Notes: generated by a model not told the origin, from the letters alone. A stretch of 64,000 nt of DNA from Pseudoalteromonas espejiana DSM 9414 (GCF_002221525.1 NZ_CP011029.1:434001-498000), one strand, 5' to 3'. Positions 1 to 8,490 are shown, counted from the stretch's first letter. Program-made: numbers and translations.

Positions 1-601
1 GCGTATTAAAAATAGCTTCAATAGGTTTCGGAAATTTTTTAACACTTTCTGTGTGTAAAAGTGTCTGAAATACTTGTACAAATATTTCAGCAAAAAATAT
101 TACAAATGGATTAAAGCCTATCAACGCCAACGGTAAATGAAAAAACAGTGGAAAAAACCAATCCATTGGCCCATGTCTGTAAGCAACCGATATATTAAAA
201 AATGGTGAACTGTGATGCACTGTATGCGTAGCCCAAGCAAAGCCATTTTTATGTAGAAAACGGTGTTCCCAATAGTATGCTAAGTCGGCTAAAACAATAC
301 AACCAATAATCGACCACATTGTTACGGGTAATTCAGTAATACGCCAATTGTCATAAACATAAAAAAATACACCAGCATAAGTAAGTGCTACTAAACCTAT
401 AATTCCGATGAACAGTACAAGCGTAATAAAGTTACTAACACTATCTCCGAATAAAGTTCGTGAAAATTGCTTTTTAAATGCATAACGCAACATTTCGAGG
501 CAAAAAAGAGTAATGGCAGCTACAAAAAACCAGTCATCAACCCACTGTTCAAGCCAGTATATATCGTCAGTAGTAAAGGGTATAAATAAGAAATCGAACA
601 T
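1..601 (-). CDS. Sterol desaturase / fatty acid hydroxylase family protein (partial, C-terminus beyond window)
   Basis: This is an integral-membrane di-iron hydroxylase-type protein. About 200 residues are readable from the minus strand before the window edge cuts it. Visible are several hydrophobic segments and the family's histidine clusters HRFLH and HTVHHS, which bind iron in the sterol desaturase / fatty acid hydroxylase superfamily (PF04116). The start ATG (601-599) overlaps by one base the stop codon of the next upstream gene (601-1185), so the two are translationally coupled. The substrate cannot be read from the sequence; a lipid or sterol-like molecule is a family-level inference. 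The family call is strong. Confidence 0.85.
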   Translation of the reverse strand, partial: MFDFLFIPFTTDDIYWLEQWVDDWFFVAAITLFCLEMLRYAFKKQFSRTLFGDSVSNFITLVLFIGIIGLVALTYAGVFFYVYDNWRITELPVTMWSIIGCIVLADLAYYWEHRFLHKNGFAWATHTVHHSSPFFNISVAYRHGPMDWFFPLFFHLPLALIGFNPFVIFFAEIFVQVFQTLLHTESVKKFPKPIEAIFNT

Positions 602-1185
602 TACTTAGCTTCCTCATATTTTACATACAGCTCACTACTATTCGTTTCACCATTAGCATTTAAGGTGTGAATTTCTAAAACAGCGTTGGGCGCTTTTTGG
701 TAGTTAATATTAGACCAACTTTGGGCAATTTGAGTGTTCGTATAAGAATCACTTTTAAGTAACGTAGTATATTTTCCTTTACTTACTTTTATAGGAGCTA
801 CAGGGCTTTTTAAATCAGAAGCTTTATAACCAATGGTTACATTTGCTGTTTGATAGTTATCACTAAAATCAGTGTAAAAAACAATAACACTACCAGGTTG
901 TTTTCTTAATCGGTTATGTAGTTGTTTAGCGCTATTAAAGTGCTCCCACAGTGTAGTTACCTCGCTGATAGTGATTTTTTGGCTAATGCCATCAATTAAA
1001 AAACCACCTTTTTCTACTTCACTTAGATTTTTTTTAGGCTGGTGCCTGATTACTTCAAACGTTTCGTTACTCTCCATAGAAACTGGTTTAGAAATAGCAT
1101 GTGCTTGAGATGGTTGAATAACCATTAAGCACCAGACACAAATCACTACTAATGCACTAACAACAATTGATGTTACAAAATTCAT
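601..1185 (-). CDS. Exported GyrI-like / AraC effector-binding domain protein
   Basis: A 194-residue protein with an N-terminal hydrophobic segment ending near an A-H-A site (about residues 5-30), so secreted or membrane-anchored in the periplasm. The rest (about residues 65-190) resembles the GyrI-like small-molecule-binding fold: a VFYTDFSDN segment, the NVTIGYKAS strand, the KGKYTTL turn and a W at the usual place of the final helix. Members of this fold bind hydrophobic ligands, and some hydrolyse them. It is transcribed just after an operator-like palindrome and is coupled to the desaturase-type gene downstream. A periplasmic ligand-binding helper for that membrane hydroxylase is an inference. 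Confidence 0.6.
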   Translation of the reverse strand: MNFVTSIVVSALVVICVWCLMVIQPSQAHAISKPVSMESNETFEVIRHQPKKNLSEVEKGGFLIDGISQKITISEVTTLWEHFNSAKQLHNRLRKQPGSVIVFYTDFSDNYQTANVTIGYKASDLKSPVAPIKVSKGKYTTLLKSDSYTNTQIAQSWSNINYQKAPNAVLEIHTLNANGETNSSELYVKYEEAK

Positions 1186-1214
1186 AAATTAACCCTAAAC
1201 AAATATTTTGCAGG

Positions 1215-1244
1215 AGTTTAGAGTAAAACAAAGTAAATTGTCAA
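1215..1244 (-). promoter_or_regulatory. Putative sigma70 promoter of the GyrI-like/desaturase operon
   Basis: On the minus strand, TTGACA (1244-1239) is followed after 18 bases by TAAACT (1220-1215), ahead of the ATG at 1185. The -35 box lies inside the perfect palindrome at 1227-1263, so a protein bound there would block RNA polymerase. Confidence 0.5.
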
Positions 1245-1263
1245 TAAGACAATTTACTTTGTT
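1227..1263. promoter_or_regulatory. Perfect 16-bp inverted repeat, likely TetR operator
   Basis: AACAAAGTAAATTGTC and GACAATTTACTTTGTT form a perfect 16-bp inverted repeat around a 5-base spacer. It overlaps the last codons of the TetR-type gene and the -35 box of the following operon. It shares TAAATTGTCAAT with the promoter region of the plus-strand operon (1923-1934). It could also act as a weak terminator of the tetR transcript, but it is AT-rich, and its position over the -35 box fits an operator better. Confidence 0.6.
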
Positions 1264-1835
1264 AGATTAACTAACAATAAATGTGCACTTTGCTTTAATT
1301 TATGAATAGCATCCCCCATTTTTAGCGGTAATAACGAAAGCGATAATAAATAACTAGCATAAAGGCTGTAAGCAATAAGCGATGCTTTTTCATCGTCAAT
1401 AATTGCGTACTCTTCACTTATTATGGTGCTTACTTGCTCTATAAAGGTATTCATAATTTGCTCTTGATGCTCCTTTAATACCGCTAATCTTTTAGCTTCA
1501 CCAAAGATAGCCTCGCCAATAATAGTATTGTTTACATGCTCTTCACTGCCTACTGTAAAAAGCATATCTATAAGCGCGCTTGTGCGGTTTGTATTAGGAA
1601 GCCAACTAATTAATGATTGCCATTGTTGCTCGTATATTAGTTTCCAACGCTCACTTAAAGCACAAATTATATCGTCTTTGTTACCTATGTAATGTCGAAG
1701 AATGGTGCGTTTCATATTTGCCTGCTCGGCAATATTTTCTAGCGACGTTGCTTGTAACCCTAGAGTAAGAATGCAGTGTTCAAATGCATCTAAGATTTGT
1801 TTTTTTCGCTGAACAGCCATACTGGGTCTAGCCAT
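1254..1835 (-). CDS. TetR family transcriptional regulator
   Basis: A one-domain repressor of about 193 residues. The N-terminal TetR helix-turn-helix is clear: an IAEQAN recognition region followed by LRHYIGNKDDI, the family's Y-x-x-x-x-K-x-D/E-x-I/L signature. The helical C-terminal half is the ligand-binding and dimerisation part. I choose ATG 1835-1833 because an AAGG Shine-Dalgarno lies about 8 bases upstream; an earlier ATG at 1868 would add 11 residues but has no ribosome site. It lies between the minus-strand desaturase operon and the plus-strand di-heme/Rieske operon, and the shared 12-mer at both promoters makes it the likely regulator of both. The inducer is unknown. Confidence 0.88.
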   Translation of the reverse strand: MARPSMAVQRKKQILDAFEHCILTLGLQATSLENIAEQANMKRTILRHYIGNKDDIICALSERWKLIYEQQWQSLISWLPNTNRTSALIDMLFTVGSEEHVNNTIIGEAIFGEAKRLAVLKEHQEQIMNTFIEQVSTIISEEYAIIDDEKASLIAYSLYASYLLSLSLLPLKMGDAIHKLKQSAHLLLVNLTK

Positions 1836-1893
1836 TATTTCTACCTTTTTAACTATTTGGATTAGCATATCAAATAAATCATTAATTTTCAGG

Positions 1894-1934
1894 TTGCCAA
1901 TTTATTTTTATTAACTTAATATTAAATTGTCAAT
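1894..1934 (+). promoter_or_regulatory. Sigma70 promoter with overlapping TetR-type operator
   Basis: TTGCCA (1894-1899), a 17-base spacer and TAATAT (1917-1922) form a good sigma70 promoter 35 bases before the ATG at 1957. Immediately after the -10 box lies TAAATTGTCAAT (1923-1934), the same 12-mer found in the palindrome at 1227-1263. TTGCCAATTTA and TAAATTGTCAA also form an imperfect inverted repeat spanning the promoter. Confidence 0.6.
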
Positions 1935-1956
1935 GTGAAAATAAACTAGGTTTAAA

Positions 1957-4900
1957 ATGAAAAAAATAATCAGCAATGTTTTACTTGCTCTTTGCGTTTC
2001 AGGGTGCGGAGAAAGTAACACCAAGAAACCTTTGCCTTATCCAGTTCCTGTGTTGCCAGTTATTGAGGCGCCTACTTATAAAGGTGAATATATTAATTTT
2101 GAGTCAGGTCCCGTTAGACCCATTGCTCAGCTTAAAGAACAAGGGCTATTGTTAGTCACCAACACATCGAATAACCGCATTGAGGTATATAAACAAGTTG
2201 AAAATGGTGGTCTTGAATTTGAAGGTTTTATCAATGTGGGCTTAGAACCTGTGGCTGTAGCTGTTTATAACAATAAGGCGTGGGTGGTTAATCACCTGTC
2301 GGATTCTGTGAGTGTGATCAATATGCAAAGTAAGCCTTGGCACGTGGAGCGTACTTTACTCGTAGGCGATGAACCCCGTGATATTGTATTTGCACAAGGT
2401 AAGTTATTTGTAAGCACAGCACATCGTGGTCAACATCGATTCTCTCAACAAATAACAGCTAAAGAGGGCGTTGGTGCTAGAGATTTAACGCAAGGGGGAG
2501 TTGGAAGAGCAGATATTTGGGTGTTTGATAGCCAAAACTTAGGAAATGAGCTTGGCGGCACACCTGAAAAAATAGTTAACTTATTTGGTGATACACCAAG
2601 AGCATTAACAGTAAGCAAAGATGAACAGCACGTTTATGCAGGTATTTTAAATTCGGGTAATCAAACGAGTACCGTACATGAAAACGTTATGTGCCACGGA
2701 TTTGAAGATGATGAGTACGGCGGATACCCTTGTCAGGTTATGGACAAAATAATCAGTCCTAATGGGTTAGAAAGTGGTTATTTACCTGGCGGTAGAACGG
2801 CCCCTGGCGTTAATGCGTTTGGGGAGCCACAACCGTGGACTAGTATGATTGTAAAATACAATCAAAATAATGGCCAATGGCAAGATTCAGCTGGGCGCAA
2901 CTTTTCTAATGGGGTACGTTTTAACTTACCTGATTTAGATGTGTTTAAGATTGATGTTGATTCAATGGCGGTTCAAGATTCTTATGCGCATGTTGGCACT
3001 ACCTTGTTTAATATGGCAATTAACCCAGTTAATAACGCTTTATATGTGTCTAATACTGAGGCAAATAATGCGGTTCGGTTTGAAGGCAAAGGAGAGTTTA
3101 CGGGCTCAACAGTGAGAGGGAAACTTGCTCAAAGCCAAATATCAGTTATTGATTTATCTACCAAATCAGTTAAACCAAGGCATTTAAATCGCCATATAGA
3201 TTATGCTGATATTAAAAATCAAAAAGAAGCTAAAGCGCATAGCTTATCTACGCCATTACAAATGCAGGTAGATAGTAAAGGAAAAAGTATATACCTAGCA
3301 GCGATGGGGTCTAATAAGGTTGCTGTTATACCAACACACATGATGGACAGCGATAGCTACTGGGATAACGTAGGAGAGGAGTTTACGCCGTCACTCGCGA
3401 GTCAAAATTATATTGATGTATCGGGTGGTCCCGCAGGTTTGTTACTTGATGAGTCAAATGACGCCTTATATGTATATACGCGTTTTGACAACTCAATAGT
3501 ACATGTCGGTACTAACAATAATTTAGAAAAACAAAGGATTGCTTTATACAACTCAGAGCCTGAGTTTATAGTTGAAGGGCGCCCGTTTATGTACGATGCG
3601 CAGGCAACTTCAAGCAATGGAGAGTCATCATGCGCCAGCTGTCATATTTTTTCTGATACCGATCATTTAAGTTGGAATTTAGGTGACCCAGATAACAAAA
3701 ATACCCGCAATTCACTGCCATTCCCTACCGAAAATATTTCTGAACTAGGCTGTACACTCGTTGGCCCGCAAGATGAAAGTTGCCAGTTGCTTTCTATTAT
3801 TAATGGCGATGGTGATAAACGCACATTTGCATCAATGAAAGGCCCTATGATGACGCAAACCTTACGCGGAATGCAAAACCATGGGCATATGCATTGGCGT
3901 GGAGATCGCTCTGTAGGCTATTTTGGTGTCGATACCGATAATACGCTAAGTGAAAAAGTCTCGTTTAAAAACTTTATTGTCGCTTTTGAGGGGTTGCTTG
4001 GTTTAGATATAGAGCTTGCAAGTTCCGTTAGCAGTAATAATAAACCTGATGAAATAATTAAGCTTGAGGAGGATGTAGATAAACTAGCTGATTTCTCATT
4101 GGCTTTGGCTCTTGGGCCTAACCCGGTAAGAGCACTTGATAACTCCCTTACTACATCAGCACAAACAGGAGCGCGCTTTTTCCATGGACAAAGACGCTCA
4201 GATGGTTTGGCAACTGATGTAGATATTAATGGCGCTAGTGTAGATGGTGTAAATTGCGAAGGATGCCATGGGGTTGACCATGCCAAGGGCTTTTATGGCA
4301 CCCGAGGCGAGGTAGCGCATGGTGGTGAAATTAATATTTTAAAAGTGCCTCAACTGAGAAACTTGTATACCCGTGTTGGTATGTATGGACTACCAGATAG
4401 AGAGGGGTTTTTACCTTCTCATACTAAAGAGCATCAGGGGGATCAGGTGCGTGGTTTTGGCTTTTTACACGATGGCGGAACTGATCAGTTAGTTAACTTT
4501 TTACGAGGTGGAGTGTTTGATAACGGTGAGCAAGGTTGCCCACATGGTGCGGATGAAAAAAATGGCTGCGTGTTTAATCAAGGTAAAGTTGGCATACCAA
4601 GCGAGGAAGTTAGAGAAGGGCTAGTTGACTATTTAATGGAGTTTGATAACGATTTAGCCCCTGTCGTTGGCCAACAAATTACCTTGTCGAAAAATAGCCC
4701 TGAGGATGCTGAAGCGCGTGTTAATTTATTTTATGAACGTGCTAAAACCCCTTTTGTATCTAAACTGTTAGGGGGCATTACATCAGAATGCGAGCTAATT
4801 GCGACAGGGATGATAAACGATAAACAACGAGGTTATTTTATGAAGTCGTCTGATGGGGTATTTCAAAGCGATAAACAAGCAGACCCGCAGCTATCGCTCT

Positions 4901-5028
4901 CAGAAATAATTGAGCTGGCAAAAGAGCAAAATAACACGTTAACGTTTACATGTGCCGTTCCGGGTAAAGGTTGGCGTAGCTCGGTTGATAGCAACCTTAA
5001 TGGTGTGCTTAATTACGATGAGGTTTGA
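1957..5028 (+). CDS. Lipoprotein: beta-propeller fused to di-heme cytochrome c peroxidase-like domain
   Basis: 1023 residues. A signal peptide ends in a lipobox (VSGC, Cys17), so the protein is a lipid-anchored, exported lipoprotein. Residues about 50-530 contain repeats typical of a YVTN/lactonase-like beta-propeller (for example NRIEVYK, VINMQSK). Residues about 540-900 carry two c-type heme sites, CASCH (559-563) and CEGCH (767-771), and a QTLRGM...HWRGDR segment shared with di-heme peroxidase-like proteins. The likely role is periplasmic electron transfer or peroxide-dependent oxidation, as in the MauG/CcpA superfamily; the substrate is unknown. It is followed after 4 bases by a small membrane protein and then a Rieske oxygenase. 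The N- and C-terminal combination is unusual. Confidence 0.75.
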   Translation: MKKIISNVLLALCVSGCGESNTKKPLPYPVPVLPVIEAPTYKGEYINFESGPVRPIAQLKEQGLLLVTNTSNNRIEVYKQVENGGLEFEGFINVGLEPVAVAVYNNKAWVVNHLSDSVSVINMQSKPWHVERTLLVGDEPRDIVFAQGKLFVSTAHRGQHRFSQQITAKEGVGARDLTQGGVGRADIWVFDSQNLGNELGGTPEKIVNLFGDTPRALTVSKDEQHVYAGILNSGNQTSTVHENVMCHGFEDDEYGGYPCQVMDKIISPNGLESGYLPGGRTAPGVNAFGEPQPWTSMIVKYNQNNGQWQDSAGRNFSNGVRFNLPDLDVFKIDVDSMAVQDSYAHVGTTLFNMAINPVNNALYVSNTEANNAVRFEGKGEFTGSTVRGKLAQSQISVIDLSTKSVKPRHLNRHIDYADIKNQKEAKAHSLSTPLQMQVDSKGKSIYLAAMGSNKVAVIPTHMMDSDSYWDNVGEEFTPSLASQNYIDVSGGPAGLLLDESNDALYVYTRFDNSIVHVGTNNNLEKQRIALYNSEPEFIVEGRPFMYDAQATSSNGESSCASCHIFSDTDHLSWNLGDPDNKNTRNSLPFPTENISELGCTLVGPQDESCQLLSIINGDGDKRTFASMKGPMMTQTLRGMQNHGHMHWRGDRSVGYFGVDTDNTLSEKVSFKNFIVAFEGLLGLDIELASSVSSNNKPDEIIKLEEDVDKLADFSLALALGPNPVRALDNSLTTSAQTGARFFHGQRRSDGLATDVDINGASVDGVNCEGCHGVDHAKGFYGTRGEVAHGGEINILKVPQLRNLYTRVGMYGLPDREGFLPSHTKEHQGDQVRGFGFLHDGGTDQLVNFLRGGVFDNGEQGCPHGADEKNGCVFNQGKVGIPSEEVREGLVDYLMEFDNDLAPVVGQQITLSKNSPEDAEARVNLFYERAKTPFVSKLLGGITSECELIATGMINDKQRGYFMKSSDGVFQSDKQADPQLSLSEIIELAKEQNNTLTFTCAVPGKGWRSSVDSNLNGVLNYDEV

Positions 5029-5032
5029 TTTT

Positions 5033-5233
5033 ATGCAATGGTTTATGCAGTTACCTATAAGTTATTGGATTGGCTTTGGCTTATTTATCTGGTTTTTTAT
5101 TGACCTAGCGCGCTCTAAATCGACGCTGTGGCAAACTTATGAACGTAAAAGCGAACCCACAATGTATTGGCTAACAATGACCGTTTGGCTTGCTTTAGCT
5201 ATTACTTGTTTTATTTACCCTGATTGGGTTTGA
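5033..5233 (+). CDS. Small two-helix membrane protein
   Basis: 66 residues with two predicted membrane helices (about 9-25 and 46-62) separated by a short charged loop. I place the start at ATG 5033, since a GATGAGG ribosome site overlapping the 3' end of the previous gene lies 9 bases upstream. Longer in-frame extensions would only run inside the upstream gene. It is sandwiched with 4 and 10 base gaps between the di-heme lipoprotein and the Rieske oxygenase, so it is part of that operon. No family was recognised; a membrane anchor or helper for the oxidative system is a guess. Confidence 0.65.
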   Translation: MQWFMQLPISYWIGFGLFIWFFIDLARSKSTLWQTYERKSEPTMYWLTMTVWLALAITCFIYPDWV

Positions 5234-5243
5234 GGGAAGCGTT

Positions 5244-6389
5244 ATGAAAAACGATGGTTTACCCGTCAATGCTTATACGGATAAAAAATGGTTTGATTTA
5301 GAAATGAAACATATTTTTTCAAAAGTGTGGGGCTTTGCTGGGCTTAAAGAAGATATTGCTGCTCCAGGTGATTTTATTACCAAGCAAATAGGACTCAATA
5401 ATTACATAATTATTATGGGGCGTGACCGCCGTCTTAGGGCATTTCATAATATGTGTAGGCATAAAGGCACACGCTTATTGCAAGCGCAAGGTAACCTTAA
5501 AAAGTCTATCACATGCCCGTATCACGATTGGACATACGACCTTGAAGGAAGCTTAATTGGTATTCCGCACCAAGAAAAAGAATTTCCTGATTTAGATAAG
5601 TCATGTTTGGGCTTAAAGGCAGCCTCAGTAGATATATGGCGAGGGATGATATGGCTACACCCAGATGAAAATGCGCAGTCAATATCTCAGTGGTTTAGCT
5701 CGATAGAAGATCATTTAGGCCCACATCAAGTTGAAGATTTAGTAGAGCTTAAAGAACAATCAGTATCGGAAACAATTAACGCCAATTGGAAGATTGTAGT
5801 TGAGAACTACATTGATCATTACCACTTAGCTCAATTACATAGCGGTACGCTAAATATGTACGATCATAGTAAGGCTGAGTTTGGCTTTAAGGGCAAACAT
5901 TTTGCTTTTTGGGAGCCATTAGAAAAGTCATATGCAGCTGATTTAGAAAAATACACAGAGCTGCCTTTAATTAAACCTATGCCAAAAGAGATGCTGGGCG
6001 TATTTGTTCCTATGTTGTTTCCGGGAGTTGGGCTAAGTGAAAGCGAGTCATCCTGGTCTGTATTTCATATTATCCCCATTAGTGTTAACGAGACACGCGT
6101 TGAAATACGCATTAAATCAATGCCAACCAGTGGGTTAAGCTATTGGTTGAAAGGAAGCGATTCACAAAAGTATTGGCAAAAACGTATACGTCCTAAATAC
6201 AATGATTTTGATAATCAACACCCGCTGGGCTCTGCCGATTTTATGAAAGAAGATATTTATGTATGTGAACAACAACAAAAATCTTTTGAAAGTCCTAATT
6301 TTGAATTAGGCCCAAGTGCTGAGTTAGGGGAATTACCAATAAGAGAGCATCAGCGAGTCGTTATGAGTTATTTAAACCTCTATTTATAA
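5244..6389 (+). CDS. Rieske non-heme iron oxygenase, large (alpha) subunit
   Basis: 381 residues. The Rieske [2Fe-2S] ligands are C71-x-H73 and C91-x2-H94. The catalytic mononuclear iron site is the D191-x2-H194-x4-H199 motif within ENYIDHYHLAQLH. Overall order and length match single-component-alpha ring-hydroxylating or choline-monooxygenase/carnitine-oxygenase-like enzymes, which insert oxygen or demethylate using electrons from a reductase. The reductase at 6690 is the obvious electron donor. The substrate cannot be assigned; family resemblance covers both quaternary amines and aromatic acids. It is expressed from the operon starting at 1957. Confidence 0.85.
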   Translation: MKNDGLPVNAYTDKKWFDLEMKHIFSKVWGFAGLKEDIAAPGDFITKQIGLNNYIIIMGRDRRLRAFHNMCRHKGTRLLQAQGNLKKSITCPYHDWTYDLEGSLIGIPHQEKEFPDLDKSCLGLKAASVDIWRGMIWLHPDENAQSISQWFSSIEDHLGPHQVEDLVELKEQSVSETINANWKIVVENYIDHYHLAQLHSGTLNMYDHSKAEFGFKGKHFAFWEPLEKSYAADLEKYTELPLIKPMPKEMLGVFVPMLFPGVGLSESESSWSVFHIIPISVNETRVEIRIKSMPTSGLSYWLKGSDSQKYWQKRIRPKYNDFDNQHPLGSADFMKEDIYVCEQQQKSFESPNFELGPSAELGELPIREHQRVVMSYLNLYL

Positions 6390-6444
6390 GTAAATTAGGC
6401 TAAGTACGCATCGCTTTAATATGCTTTAACCTAGCTAAGTAGTA

Positions 6445-6606
6445 ATACCAATCCGCAATAATACTTAATCATTTTTAGGGACTAAACGTGTCGCTATCTG
6501 CGTTAAAAAACTCTCATTTAGAACAACTAAATAGCGAATTTTTTGCCTTGCTATTAACACGTTTTTCCATCCTCAAAATAGATCACTTAATTATGCGGAT
6601 TGGTAT
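6445..6606. repeat. MITE-like inverted-repeat element (type A)
   Basis: A 162-bp AT-rich insertion between the Rieske and reductase genes. Its ends are inverted copies: TACCAATCCGCA (6446-6457) and TGCGGATTGGTA (6594-6605), matching one base further out as well. Internal parts also pair (AAACGTGT with ACACGTTT). It has no coding capacity. It is the main content of the 300-base gap before the reductase gene. A clean target duplication is not visible. Confidence 0.65.
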
Positions 6607-6689
6607 AAATAGCAGGTTAAAGCAATTTTTTACACTCGATATAAAATACTGAAAGGGTTTGCCTCTTTAGCGGTGGCCCTAGGATCTAT

Positions 6690-7730
6690 ATGCAATTTTA
6701 TAAATTAAGTATTAATGAGGTTATCAAAGAAACAAATGATACAACCTCAATCATATTTACATTACCTAGCTCACTTGAGACTAAATTTTCTTGGGGTTCA
6801 GGCCAGCATGTAATGATAAGAGTTAACTATGAGGGTGAATACTTAACTCGCTGTTACTCAATATCTTCATGGAAGTCACTAAAAATTACCGTAAAGCGGA
6901 TTGATAAAGGAAGAGTTTCTCACCTTGTTAATAATAGCTTTAAAGTGGGTGATTTGGTTGAGGTGAGCGCGCCAATAGGCAAGCCACTAATTAATGATAA
7001 TAATATCCATACTAGAACAACATTATATTTATTTGTCGCAGGTTCAGGGATCACAGCCTTTTTTAGCATGATAGAAAATATATTAGTCGCGCAGCCTTAT
7101 AGCCGAGTGAATTTATTTTATCGGTGCAGAAATGAAAAACATGCCATTTTTTTAAAGCAAGCCAAGCTACTTGAAAAACTGTACTCCAATCGCTTTAATT
7201 TTATTTTGAGTTACAGCCAGCCTAGGCTATTTGATGCTGTTAGTTGGCACAAAGGCGCTATTAGCCAAAACGATATAGCTGACTACTTTACTAAATATGC
7301 ACCTAGTGCTCAGCGCTGCGAGTATCATGTATGTGGGCCTACCTCATTTCTAAACCTTGTTTCGCAACATTTAACCAATTTAGATGTACCAGAAATACTC
7401 TTGCATAAGCAGTCTTTTGAGGGCAATGAAGTTAAAGCAGATAATATACAACAGGCTAAACTTGACGTAATTCATCCTCAGGGAACTAATACAATAGAAG
7501 TAAATAAAGGAGAGAGCTTGCTAAGTGCTATGAAGCAACAGGGTATTGCTCCTGCATATTCATGTGAGTCTGGTTTGTGTGGACAGTGTCAATGCTTGCT
7601 GCTGGATGGCGATATGACCATGAGAAATAACTACTACTTAAACGAATCACAAGAGGAAGCAGGCCTTATTTTATCATGCCAGTCTTATCCGTTGTCATCC
7701 TATGTACGTATTAGCCGTAAAGGTAATTAA
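6690..7730 (+). CDS. FAD/NAD(P)H oxidoreductase with C-terminal plant-type [2Fe-2S] ferredoxin domain
   Basis: 346 residues, the size of PaaE/HcaD-type class IA-like reductases. An N-terminal FAD domain carries the RCYS flavin-binding motif (about residue 61). A nucleotide-binding domain follows with VAGSGIT near residue 113 and CGPTSF near 219. The C-terminal ferredoxin domain has cysteines C292, C297, C300 and C330 with the classic C-x4-C-x2-C-x29-C spacing. It would pass electrons from NAD(P)H to the Rieske cluster of the oxygenase upstream, with which it forms a two-component system despite the MITE between them. The start has an AGGA site 5 bases upstream. Confidence 0.85.
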   Translation: MQFYKLSINEVIKETNDTTSIIFTLPSSLETKFSWGSGQHVMIRVNYEGEYLTRCYSISSWKSLKITVKRIDKGRVSHLVNNSFKVGDLVEVSAPIGKPLINDNNIHTRTTLYLFVAGSGITAFFSMIENILVAQPYSRVNLFYRCRNEKHAIFLKQAKLLEKLYSNRFNFILSYSQPRLFDAVSWHKGAISQNDIADYFTKYAPSAQRCEYHVCGPTSFLNLVSQHLTNLDVPEILLHKQSFEGNEVKADNIQQAKLDVIHPQGTNTIEVNKGESLLSAMKQQGIAPAYSCESGLCGQCQCLLLDGDMTMRNNYYLNESQEEAGLILSCQSYPLSSYVRISRKGN

Positions 7731-7761
7731 CAGAGGCTAAAACTCACTAATCATTAAAATC

Positions 7762-7783
7762 GATTGTTTTAATCTAAACAATC
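7762..7783. terminator. AT-rich stem-loop after the reductase gene
   Basis: GATTGTTT and AAACAATC form a perfect 8-bp stem with a 6-base loop, followed on the plus strand by a T-rich run. It could be a weak terminator for the oxygenase operon, or a palindromic operator for ahpC about 120 bases downstream. It does not match the OxyR consensus well. Confidence 0.35.
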
Positions 7784-7899
7784 AATTTTATTTAGTTTAT
7801 CAATGGGCTTATTGTATTAATCAAGCCAACGCGAAAGGCCACATATTTCGGCTGCGTTGAGTAACTTTAAAAACACTTTAAATACAAATGAGGAATACT

Positions 7900-8469
7900 A
7901 TGAGCACTTCATTAATCAACACAAAAATTCAACCTTTCAACGCAACTGCATACCACAATGGTGATTTTGTAGAAGTATCTGAAAAAGATGTACTTGGTAA
8001 GTGGTCAATCTTCTTCTTTTACCCAGCAGATTTCACATTTGTATGTCCTACAGAGTTAGGCGACCTTGCAGATTACTACGCACAGCTTCAAGAAATGGGC
8101 GTAGAAGTTTACTCAGTATCAACTGATACTCATTTCACTCATAAAGCATGGCACGATACGTCAGACACAATCGGTAAAATTACTTACCCAATGATTGGCG
8201 ACCCAACTGGCCGTATTACTCGCAGCTTCGGTGTAATGATTGAAGAAGAAGGCCTAGCACTTCGTGGTACTTTTGTAATGAACCCTGAGGGCGAAATCAA
8301 AGTAATCGAAACTCACGATTTAGGTATTGGCCGTAGCGCTAAAGAGTTAGTACGTAAAGTACAGGCTGCACAATACATTGCAACTCACGACGGTGAAGTT
8401 TGTCCTGCATCTTGGCAGCCAGGTGAAGACACACTTGCTCCTTCACTAGACCTAGTTGGTAAAATCTAA
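7900..8469 (+). CDS. ahpC: Alkyl hydroperoxide reductase subunit C (peroxiredoxin)
   Basis: A 189-residue typical 2-Cys peroxiredoxin that reduces H2O2 and organic peroxides in the cytoplasm. The peroxidatic cysteine is C49 in FYPADFTFVCPTEL, and the resolving cysteine lies near residue 168 in GEVCPASW. The start at 7900 is chosen because an AGGA site (7891-7894) sits at correct spacing and because the MSTSLINTKI beginning matches the family; an ATG at 7888 lies upstream of that site. The AhpF reductase follows 154 bases downstream. The length equals that of enterobacterial AhpC. Confidence 0.97.
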   Translation: MSTSLINTKIQPFNATAYHNGDFVEVSEKDVLGKWSIFFFYPADFTFVCPTELGDLADYYAQLQEMGVEVYSVSTDTHFTHKAWHDTSDTIGKITYPMIGDPTGRITRSFGVMIEEEGLALRGTFVMNPEGEIKVIETHDLGIGRSAKELVRKVQAAQYIATHDGEVCPASWQPGEDTLAPSLDLVGKI

Positions 8470-8490
8470 GTATAGATTTACCTCTACTAT

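Noticed and set aside
4952..5233. A longer start for the small membrane protein at 4952
   Set aside because: It reads through the 3' end of the di-heme lipoprotein gene; the GATGAGG site fits the ATG at 5033.
7762..7783. OxyR binding site upstream of ahpC
   Set aside because: The palindrome does not match the ATAG-N7-CTAT spacing, so it is only reported as a stem.
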